Source: Phycisphaerae bacterium (GTDB lineage Bacteria > Planctomycetota > Phycisphaerae > UBA1845). Taken from it: a DNA stretch of 64,000 nucleotides. Made by a program: the position numbers and the translations under genes. The DNA lies in NCBI GenBank assembly GCA_024102815.1, contig JAGFJJ010000018.1, positions 1 to 64,000 on the forward strand, in the 5' to 3' direction. The notes below the pieces were generated by a model. That model did no database searches and was not told the DNA's origin. It was given only the letters and a program-made list of their open reading frames with translations. Of this stretch, positions 38,249 to 45,165 are shown piece by piece (the first letter of the stretch is position 1; the number at the start of each line of letters is the position of its first letter).

Positions 38249-38551
38249 TTATTCATCGTCTTGGTCGATCGCATCCGCATCGCCTTCGATCTCGCCGCCG
38301 GTTTGGGCAACCTCGATCATCTCCTTGAGCTCATCGACATCGTCTGCGGCTTCCAGTTCGACGCGGACTACGGAGAGGTCTGTCTCATGTGCGGTACCGG
38401 CCGCGATCTCCCAATCCCACTTTCCGTGCAGCACTTCCTCTCGAGAGTCTGCATCCACGGCGATGACAACCTCGGCCTCGGCGAGCAGATCCTTCCCGAA
38501 ACCGGCCCGCAATTCTTCCATCGAAATAATGTCATGCTCAAAAGTGCTCAT
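38249..38551 (-). CDS. Small acidic hypothetical protein
   Basis: A 100-residue acidic protein (MSTFEHDIISMEELRAGFGK, then VVIAVDADSREEVLHGKWDW) ending in a Glu/Asp-rich tail. The sequence has alternating strands and a helix. I do not recognise a family. The ATG at 38551 has a GGGAG site seven bases upstream. It starts 42 bases after the methyltransferase stop on the same strand, probably as its operon partner. The opposite strand has a long open frame through here, but it lacks domain signals. Confidence 0.55.
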   Translation of the reverse strand: MSTFEHDIISMEELRAGFGKDLLAEAEVVIAVDADSREEVLHGKWDWEIAAGTAHETDLSVVRVELEAADDVDELKEMIEVAQTGGEIEGDADAIDQDDE

Positions 38552-38593
38552 GCGAACACTCCCTTGTTCCAGGAACTCCACGGGTCGGCTGGA

Positions 38594-39385
38594 CTAGTTG
38601 ATGTCACGACGCTTACGACCCACGACCGCAACGTAATGGAGAGCCTCACCGCTCGTGCTGAGCCGATGCTGGTAGCGCTTCTGGTTGCAAATCTCGAAGT
38701 CGCCCCGATCGGCAACGGTCCGGATGAGTCCCGAGAACCCCGACCGGTCGTTTCCGTTCAGGAAATCTTCCTTGATATTGAAGGCGACCCAGCCCCCGTC
38801 GCAGACCAGATTGAAAGCGGTAACAAATGCGGCCGTGGGAATGTCCCCGAACCCCAGCGCCGCGACACAGGTCATCGCGTTGAACGAGTGACTCCTCAGC
38901 TTCCTGCTCTGATGCGCGTCCAGGTCAGTCAGGTCCGCGACCTGGTAGTCCGCGTACACGTCGGGCCGGTCGCGCTTCGCGGCGCTCGCCGCCTCCCGAA
39001 TGATGTCGGTGCCCACAATGAACTCGACACCCATGCGTGCCAACTCTTCGCCAACCATCCCGTTTCCCGCGCCGACGTCCAGCACACGAAGATTGCTCGG
39101 CGGCGACCCCGAAGACCGAAGTTCGGCCGACAGCAGCCCGCATACAACCTGGGGCGAATTGCATTTGAGGATGTCGTAGAACAGCTTCTCGTAAAGCCCC
39201 GGTATCCCGTATATCTCCGCGTAGTCATGGAACCGGATCTGCCGCCACGAGCCTCCTTGCCTAACGACACACCACTCGGCGTCTTGTGATAGCGATAGAC
39301 TCGGTTCCGGCAGGGCAATAATCGGGGCATCCCTGCCGTTTCTCCGTGAACAGACGTCCGAGGTCGGTTTTGTGTGTGTAAGCAT
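38594..39385 (-). CDS. Class I SAM-dependent methyltransferase
   Basis: A 263-residue protein with the SAM motif I NLRVLDVGAGNGMVGEEL (about residues 97-115), an acidic loop (VGTDI), and a LNGNDRSGFSGLIRTVADR region before the end. The first 90 residues, which include YAEIYGIPGLYEKLFYDILK, are a lid-like N-terminal part. The substrate is unknown. The ATG at 39385 has a GGAAAGG site. The MarR gene lies upstream on the same strand, 30 bases away, so the three may form one operon. Confidence 0.8.
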   Translation of the reverse strand: MLTHTKPTSDVCSRRNGRDAPIIALPEPSLSLSQDAEWCVVRQGGSWRQIRFHDYAEIYGIPGLYEKLFYDILKCNSPQVVCGLLSAELRSSGSPPSNLRVLDVGAGNGMVGEELARMGVEFIVGTDIIREAASAAKRDRPDVYADYQVADLTDLDAHQSRKLRSHSFNAMTCVAALGFGDIPTAAFVTAFNLVCDGGWVAFNIKEDFLNGNDRSGFSGLIRTVADRGDFEICNQKRYQHRLSTSGEALHYVAVVGRKRRDIN

Positions 39386-39415
39386 TCATTACCTTTCCAG
39401 GGCTTCCCTGAAGTT

Positions 39416-39997
39416 CTACGTCGTGTGTCCCACCGCGGGACGGCGTCGATTCTTGTTCTCGCGAACACGGCTATCGGGTGTCTTCTCGAAAGTTGTCTCT
39501 GGACCGCTGGGCGCGGGGCCGGGAATCGGCTCGATCGCCAGGATGGGGGACGCGTCAGCCGTATCGACATCCATCATCTCGGCAATCCGCTTCAGAGAGG
39601 CCAGCGTCTGAAGCCGCTCCCAGTCCTTGAGCTTTCCCAGTTCCGCACGGAACCGATCCTGCAGAAGAGACGGCGCACTTTGCAGGGCGCTCAGGCCGCC
39701 CGATGTCACCGAGATGGCCGTGCTGCGCCCGTCCGTATCGTGCGGCCGACGCTCAATGAATCCGGCGCTTTCCAATCGGTGAATGATTCCGCTCAACGTC
39801 GCCTGGCTCAGACGCATCTCTTTCGCGAGGCGGGATAGGGAACACGGCCCCAATCGTGACGCGGCGCGAAGCGTGGCCAGCTGCGGCCAAGTCAACCCCA
39901 CGGCGTGATAAAGTTGCCGGGAATGATGATCTACGCCGCGAATGATCCCCCGCAGGGCTTGTACGATCTCCTCCTCGACGGTCAGTTCGTTGGTCAA
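39416..39997 (-). CDS. MarR-family transcriptional regulator
   Basis: A 193-residue regulator with a MarR winged helix: QLATLRAASRLGPCSLSRLA, then SQATLSGIIHRLESAGFIER, and the wing in HDTDGRSTAISVT. A dimerisation helix precedes it and a helix follows, with an added C-terminal tail of about 45 residues (EPIPGPAPSGPETTFEKTPD and onward). The TTG at 39997 is preferred because GGAG lies seven bases upstream and a consensus promoter would otherwise be inside the reading frame; an ATG at 40087 gives a longer version. It probably controls the methyltransferase operon, or the divergent D-LDH gene. Confidence 0.85.
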   Translation of the reverse strand: MTNELTVEEEIVQALRGIIRGVDHHSRQLYHAVGLTWPQLATLRAASRLGPCSLSRLAKEMRLSQATLSGIIHRLESAGFIERRPHDTDGRSTAISVTSGGLSALQSAPSLLQDRFRAELGKLKDWERLQTLASLKRIAEMMDVDTADASPILAIEPIPGPAPSGPETTFEKTPDSRVRENKNRRRPAVGHTT

Positions 39998-40019
39998 AGC
40001 GATTCTCCGAGCGCCCGGA

Positions 40020-40047
40020 TTTATATCGTCCACGAAGTATAATCCAA
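40020..40047 (-). promoter_or_regulatory. Predicted promoter of the MarR gene
   Basis: TTGGAT (40047-40042) and TATAAA (40025-40020) on the minus strand lie 16 bases apart. The start would be about 15-20 bases upstream of the proposed TTG. It supports the shorter MarR start. Confidence 0.55.
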
Positions 40048-40106
40048 CGGGAGCACCCTGCAAAGCGCGCTGCTCCAATGATCGCAACCATCGTTATTTC
40101 AGACGA

Positions 40107-40355
40107 TTATCGGATGTTCCGGCAAGCCGCCTGCGACCTTGAATTCCGATCGCACGCCGACTTACTTTGTGCAGTAATTATCTTCGCCGCGGCCTGCCGT
40201 ACGTCATTGACCACACCGGTTAGGGTCGTTTGCTGCGCCGCCCGCACGGCCGCGCTCACGGCGCCCCTCATGGGAAGTCGGACAACGGATTGCGACGCTG
40301 GCTCATTACGCGCGATCAATCCGGCTTCCATTTCGTGTTCATTCTGCAACGGCAT
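40107..40355 (-). CDS. Hypothetical 82-residue protein
   Basis: A small frame starting MPLQNEHEMEAGLIARNEPA, with an Ala/Thr/Gln-rich helical middle (RGAVSAAVRAAQQTTLTGVV) and a Ser/Arg-rich tail. GGGAG lies six bases before the ATG. I do not recognise it. It faces away from the D-LDH gene and towards the MarR gene. It may be a chance open frame. Confidence 0.3.
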   Translation of the reverse strand: MPLQNEHEMEAGLIARNEPASQSVVRLPMRGAVSAAVRAAQQTTLTGVVNDVRQAAAKIITAQSKSACDRNSRSQAACRNIR

Positions 40356-40402
40356 ATTCACTCCCGGACGGGGGCGAGCCCCTCCGACATCGGGAGGTTG
40401 AG

Positions 40403-41413
40403 ATGAGAATCGGCGTATTCGAAGTTGAATCATGGGAACGGGAGGGACTCGAGCGGCTCAGTGAGAGCCACGATGTGCGCCTGACCCGGGAGCCACTTCG
40501 CGGAAGGAACGCGGAGGAATTCAGTGACATCGAGGTTGCCGTTCCCTTCATCTACTCCCAGCTCGACGCACCGGTGCTGGAGAAGCTACCGCAGCTCAAG
40601 CTCGTCAGCACTCGCTCCACCGGTATCAACCATATCGACGCGGATGTTTGCGCCGCCCGCAAAATAACCATCTGCAACGTGCCGAACTACGGCGAGAATA
40701 CGGTTGCCGAGCACGTCTTCGCCTTACTCCTGACCATCAGCCACAAGGTTCACGATGCCATCGATCGCACGCGGAAAGGCGATTTCTCATTCGAGGGTCT
40801 CCGCGGGTTCGACCTTGCCGGCAAGACAATCGGGGTGATCGGCACCGGCAGCATCGGCGAGCACGTCATCCGCATCGCTCTGGGATTCGGAATGCGCGTC
40901 GTGGCCTTCGACACCAGGCAGCGCGACGATCTGGCGCGCGAGCTGGGATTCGAGTACAAGTCGCTTAACGATCTGCTGGGCAAATCCGACGTCATTACGC
41001 TTCATGTGCCCGGCTCGCCCAAAACGCAGCACATGATCGGGCACGAGCAGTTCAACCAAATGAAGCGCGGAACCGTTCTGATCAACACGGCCCGCGGCAG
41101 CGTGGTCGACACCCGTGCGATGATGCAGGCCCTCGCAGACGGGCGCCTCCTGGCCGCCGGCCTCGATGTACTCCCTGAGGAACCGACGGTCCGCGAGGAA
41201 GCCGAGCTGCTGCACTCGATGTTCCAGAAAGAGCACGACCTGGAAATGTTGTTGGCCGACCACGTGCTACTGAGGCAGCGAAACGTGTACATCACGCCTC
41301 ACACGGCCTTCTGCACGAAGGAGGCGGTGCAGCGCATCATCGACGTGACAGTGCACAACATTGGCGCCTTTCAGCGTGGCGATCCGCAGAATGTGGTCGT
41401 AGCAAGTTCATAG
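40403..41413 (+). CDS. D-lactate dehydrogenase-like 2-hydroxyacid dehydrogenase
   Basis: A 336-residue NAD-dependent D-isomer 2-hydroxyacid dehydrogenase. It has an NAD motif GTGSIG (147-152), the substrate Arg R231 in NTARGSVVD, E260 in DVLPEEP, and catalytic H300 in ITPHTAF. The RSTGINHID part and C-terminal insertion (about 265-295) match D-lactate dehydrogenases, which reduce pyruvate to D-lactate and reoxidise NADH. Other substrates are possible. A strong GGGAGGT site precedes the ATG. It is followed after 160 bases by a phosphoglycerate mutase, which supports a role in anaerobic glycolysis. Confidence 0.86.
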   Translation: MRIGVFEVESWEREGLERLSESHDVRLTREPLRGRNAEEFSDIEVAVPFIYSQLDAPVLEKLPQLKLVSTRSTGINHIDADVCAARKITICNVPNYGENTVAEHVFALLLTISHKVHDAIDRTRKGDFSFEGLRGFDLAGKTIGVIGTGSIGEHVIRIALGFGMRVVAFDTRQRDDLARELGFEYKSLNDLLGKSDVITLHVPGSPKTQHMIGHEQFNQMKRGTVLINTARGSVVDTRAMMQALADGRLLAAGLDVLPEEPTVREEAELLHSMFQKEHDLEMLLADHVLLRQRNVYITPHTAFCTKEAVQRIIDVTVHNIGAFQRGDPQNVVVASS

Positions 41414-41573
41414 CGGGAGGAAATTGCGGTAGCAGTCAAGGCTCAGGATCGGAGGCACCGGTTGGGCATTCCGCAATCAGGCGATTCCCGAGACGACAGC
41501 CAAGGAGGTCAACGAACTCTTCCGACAAGGTGCCAAAGGACAGGCGGCCTGATCGGTCACACGGATAAAGCAC

Positions 41574-42791
41574 ATGAAATCGAGCTTCGCGTTGGTGAAT
41601 AAGCTCCGGCAGTCTGGCGAAACGCATGTTGTTCTGGTTGTGATGGACGGCCTCGGCGGGCTCCCGCGACAGCCTGACGGGCCGACCGAGCTCGAAGCCG
41701 CCCGTACACCCAATCTCGATGAACTGGCCCGCCGCGGCATCTGCGGCCTGCACGAACCCGTCGGCACCGGCATCACGCCCGGCAGCGGCCCCGGGCATTT
41801 GGCCCTGTTCGGCTATGATCCGGTCGAGTACGAAATCGGCCGCGGCGTGTTGTCAGCGCTGGGGAGCGAATTTGAGCTTACCCAGCGCGACGTGGCGGCT
41901 CGCGGAAATTTCTGCACGGTGGACGACGAGGGTCGCGTAACGGACCGCCGGGCCGGGCGCATCAGCACCGAGCAAAACGAGGCGCTGTGCGAGCGACTAC
42001 GCCAGATCAGAATTCCAGGCGTCGAGCTGTTCGTGGAGACCGTCAAGGAGCACCGTTTCCTGGTCGTGCTTCGGGGCGACGGTCTTTCCGACGAATTGGG
42101 CGACACCGATCCGCAGCGCACGGGAGTCAAGCCGCTCGAACCGCACACCACCGGCAATTCCAAGGAAGCTGCCGCGACGACCGACCACCTCCGCCGATTC
42201 GTCGAGCAGGCCCGCCAGGCGCTGCACGATCAGCACCCCGCCAATATGGTGCTCTTGCGCGGCTTCGCCAGACTCCCCGACTGGCCTGGTTTTCCCGATG
42301 TCTTCGGCCTCCGACCCGCCGCCCTGGCCGACTATCCCATGTACCGCGGTGTCGCCAAGCTCGTCGGTATGCAGGCCCTGAAAACTGGAACGACCATCGA
42401 AGAAAAGGCGCAAACCGCCCGCCAGCACTGGAATGACTTCGACTTCTTCTTCTTCCACCACAAGCGCACCGACAGCAGCGGTGAGGACGGCGACTTCGAT
42501 CGCAAAGTGCGCGAGATCGAGAAGGTCGACCAGGCGCTCCCCCACATCCTCGACCTCGCCCCGGATGTCATCCTCGTGACCGGCGATCATTCCACGCCCG
42601 CGAAATTGAAGGCGCATAGCTGGCATCCCGTGCCGGCCCTGCTCTGTGCTGCCAATGCCCGGCCCGATACCGTGGAGACCTTTGGTGAGAGAGCGTGCCA
42701 ATCCGGGGCGCTCGGTCCGCGCTTCCCCGCACACCACCTGATGCGCCTGGCGCTCGCCCACGCCGGCCGGCTCGCCAAGTTCGGGGCTTGA
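41574..42791 (+). CDS. apgM: 2,3-bisphosphoglycerate-independent phosphoglycerate mutase, archaeal type
   Basis: A 405-residue alkaline phosphatase-fold mutase of the archaeal type. It interconverts 3- and 2-phosphoglycerate without 2,3-BPG. Metal ligand D25 is in VVMDGLGG, the phosphoserine nucleophile is S71 in TPGSGPGHLAL, and the C-terminal metal motif is VTGDHSTPAK. FFFHHKRTDSSGEDGDF gives further ligands. The archaeal-type enzyme is an alternative to GpmI/GpmA and often turns up in bacteria with stress or anaerobic gene sets. It lies after the D-LDH gene on the same strand and may be co-transcribed. Confidence 0.92.
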   Translation: MKSSFALVNKLRQSGETHVVLVVMDGLGGLPRQPDGPTELEAARTPNLDELARRGICGLHEPVGTGITPGSGPGHLALFGYDPVEYEIGRGVLSALGSEFELTQRDVAARGNFCTVDDEGRVTDRRAGRISTEQNEALCERLRQIRIPGVELFVETVKEHRFLVVLRGDGLSDELGDTDPQRTGVKPLEPHTTGNSKEAAATTDHLRRFVEQARQALHDQHPANMVLLRGFARLPDWPGFPDVFGLRPAALADYPMYRGVAKLVGMQALKTGTTIEEKAQTARQHWNDFDFFFFHHKRTDSSGEDGDFDRKVREIEKVDQALPHILDLAPDVILVTGDHSTPAKLKAHSWHPVPALLCAANARPDTVETFGERACQSGALGPRFPAHHLMRLALAHAGRLAKFGA

Positions 42792-43047
42792 TTCCGCCCG
42801 TTGGTACTGCGACGACGATTTGCTGTCTCCGTTGTGCTCACGCCTCCCAACGACGGAATATAGAGAGATGGCTGATGCTTGCCCTTGCTGAGAACGCCTG
42901 AAGCCCCCGCGACGCATGTCTTGCATCGGGGCAATCTTGCACCGGATTACGCTCCGCTCATCCCGATTTTCACCTCCGATCAGCCCTTTGTCGGATAATT
43001 CTCTTGTGAATGGAGGACCATTACATCCACGAGAAGGAGAAGAAATC

Positions 43048-43296
43048 GTGAAGACCGCGGAGAAGCAATACGAGAAGATCGGAGCAACCAAGGGCTGTGC
43101 AGATCACGACCATGATCTGATTCAGGAGCTGGACAAGCGCCTGGATGCGGTGTGGCGCATGGACCAGTACATCAACAACGCCGAGGGAAAGTCGCAGATT
43201 CGTGAGTTCTGGACACAACTGAAGAATCAGGAACAGCAGAGCGTCAATCAGCTCAAGGATCTGGTTGCCAAGGAGGTCAAGGAAGGCTGCTTCTGA
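43048..43296 (+). CDS. Small helical protein
   Basis: An 82-residue protein, (M)KTAEKQYEKIGATKGCADHD, then HDLIQELDKRLDAVWRMDQY, mostly helical and polar, with two Cys (CADHD and GCF at the end) and a HDHD cluster. It may be a small four-helix or metal-binding protein, but I do not recognise it. The GTG at 43048 has an AGAAGGAGAAG site seven bases upstream; an ATG at 42916 gives a longer version with an unlikely N-terminus. A long hairpin follows 75 bases later. Confidence 0.6.
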   Translation: MKTAEKQYEKIGATKGCADHDHDLIQELDKRLDAVWRMDQYINNAEGKSQIREFWTQLKNQEQQSVNQLKDLVAKEVKEGCF

Positions 43297-43370
43297 TCAC
43301 CCCGACCCTGACTGTTTCCGGTAAGCACAGACCGTCCCTCAGAAACGCCCCTGCGAAACCCTATATGGAT

Positions 43371-43400
43371 GGAGAGAGTAGCGCAGGGGCTACTCTTTCT
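43371..43400 (+). terminator. Long hairpin after the small helical-protein gene
   Basis: A 12-base stem with two G-T pairs (43371-43382 with 43389-43400) surrounds a GCAGGG loop. It contains AGTAGC/GCTACT. Pyrimidine-rich sequence follows, but no clean T-run. It ends the small protein's transcript before the symporter. Confidence 0.6.
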
Positions 43401-43519
43401 CTCTGCCCGCGCACACGAGAACCCCGATTCGGAGAGCGCGCCAGCACGATGGTGCGCTCTCCACACAAGGCGACCTCATTGCGGTTGGACCGCCGGAAAT
43501 GACCGAGTAAACTCGGCGC

Positions 43520-45106
43520 ATGCCAACGCTACATGTCAGCGCTGTGGATGTGTGGATTCTCGTCGTTTATGTGATCGGGACAAGGATCCTCTTCAGTTGG
43601 TACTTCGCGCGCAAGACACAGACGGGTTCCGAGCAGTACTTTCTGGCGGGGCGGAAGCTGCGCTGGCCCGTCATCGGCCTGTCCTTTTACGTCGCCAACA
43701 TGAGCGGAGCGAGCTTCGTAGGCCTTGCCGGAAGCGGTTATCACAGCGGCATCGCCGTCTACAACTACGAATGGCTCCCGGCCGTCATCCTCGTGTGCTT
43801 CGTCGTCTTTCTGCTTCCGCTTTATCTGAAGCAGCGCGTATTTACGGCACCCCAATACCTCGAACATCGATATGGCCGTAGTTGCCGCCTGGCGTTCTCC
43901 GGCTTCCTGTTGCTCGCCAACATCTTCATTGACGCCGCGGTCGGGCTTTACGGAGGTGCCTTGGTCGTCCAGGCCGTCTACCCGAACCTTTCGCTCTTTC
44001 TCATCATCGCGGTCATTTCTCTCATCACAGGACTCTATATCTTCTTCGGTGGTCTGGGTGCCGTTATTATCAACGACGCCCTGCAGGCCGCCCTGATTTT
44101 GATCGGCGGAGCCGTGGTCACGTTTCTCGCCTGGCGCAAAATTCCTTCCTGGGAGGCCGTCCGCCAGGCGTCGCCGCCCGAGGCATTTCACCTCATTCAG
44201 CCCGCAAACGATCCACTGATGCCCTGGCCCGGGCTGGTAACCGGCGTGCTGGTGATCGGCATCTACTTCTGGTGCATGAACCAGACCATTATTCAGCGGG
44301 CCCTCGGAGCAAGGTCGCTTGATCACGCGCGATGGGGCTCACTCTTCGCCGCCGCCCTCAAGATCCCCAATCTCTTCCTTTTTGTGCTCCCGGGCCTCAT
44401 GGCGGCCGCGCTGTACCCGTCCCTCGAGAAACCTGACCTCGCCTTTCCGGTGCTGGCCTTCGATCTACTGCCCGTCGGATTGCGCGGCGTGCTGCTCGCT
44501 GCTGTCGCCGCAGCCATATTCTCCAGCCTGGAGGCCATACTCAATTCCGCGTCCACGCTCTTTACGATGGATTTTGTTCATACGCTGCGACCCCACGCCA
44601 GCGACCGGACCCTCATGAACACGGGCCGTGCCGCCACCATCGCCTTTATGATCATCGCCGCTGCCTGGGCTCCACAAATCGCCCGTTTCCCGACCCTCTG
44701 GCAATACGCCCAGTCCCTCCTGGCCTACGTGACGCCGCCCGTTGTAGTCATCTTCATGTTCGGCCTGTTTTGGAGGCGGGCCAACTGTCCCGCAGCGGTG
44801 ATCACGCTTACGGCGTGCGTGCCCGTGGGCGCCGCATGGTGGATCATCAATGACTTGCTCGCCTGGACGTCGGTCCAGTTTCTCTATGGTTGCGGCGTGA
44901 CCTTCCTCTTCAGCGCCGCCGTTTTCGTTCTTACGGCGTATCTGACCGAACCTCCGCCGCAAAGCGTGCTGCAACACATGTGGCATCCGTCCATCTGGCG
45001 CGAGGAATCCCGTGATCTGCACGGTACGCCCCGGCACAGGAATTACCGCTGGCTCGCCGCCATCCTGCTTCTGGTCACGGCCGGCGTTGTGGTTTGGTGG
45101 GCTTGA
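43520..45106 (+). CDS. Sodium:solute symporter family protein
   Basis: A 528-residue member of the SSS/SGLT family with about 13-14 membrane helices. It has the SEQYFLAGRKL turn, YVANMSGASFVGLAGSGY, an LKIPNLFLFVLPG segment, and TRHxxxQR-like WCMNQTIIQRALGARS. Members import sugars, amino acids or other solutes with Na+; the SGLT-like start and helix 6-7 make a sugar plausible. It would link to the nearby alpha-glucan and glycolysis genes. The ATG at 43520 gives a short N-terminal tail before helix 1. A ribosome site is not obvious. Confidence 0.88.
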   Translation: MPTLHVSAVDVWILVVYVIGTRILFSWYFARKTQTGSEQYFLAGRKLRWPVIGLSFYVANMSGASFVGLAGSGYHSGIAVYNYEWLPAVILVCFVVFLLPLYLKQRVFTAPQYLEHRYGRSCRLAFSGFLLLANIFIDAAVGLYGGALVVQAVYPNLSLFLIIAVISLITGLYIFFGGLGAVIINDALQAALILIGGAVVTFLAWRKIPSWEAVRQASPPEAFHLIQPANDPLMPWPGLVTGVLVIGIYFWCMNQTIIQRALGARSLDHARWGSLFAAALKIPNLFLFVLPGLMAAALYPSLEKPDLAFPVLAFDLLPVGLRGVLLAAVAAAIFSSLEAILNSASTLFTMDFVHTLRPHASDRTLMNTGRAATIAFMIIAAAWAPQIARFPTLWQYAQSLLAYVTPPVVVIFMFGLFWRRANCPAAVITLTACVPVGAAWWIINDLLAWTSVQFLYGCGVTFLFSAAVFVLTAYLTEPPPQSVLQHMWHPSIWREESRDLHGTPRHRNYRWLAAILLLVTAGVVVWWA

Positions 45107-45165
45107 TCCCGTACCCGGCAGACTTGTGCCGACCTCGACGTCGATGATCCGTCGCTGATAACGCT

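Noticed and set aside
38186-39289. A 367-codon plus-strand open frame across the methyltransferase and acidic-protein genes
   Set aside because: It has no domain or ribosome site. The opposite strand carries a clear SAM motif and two ribosome sites.
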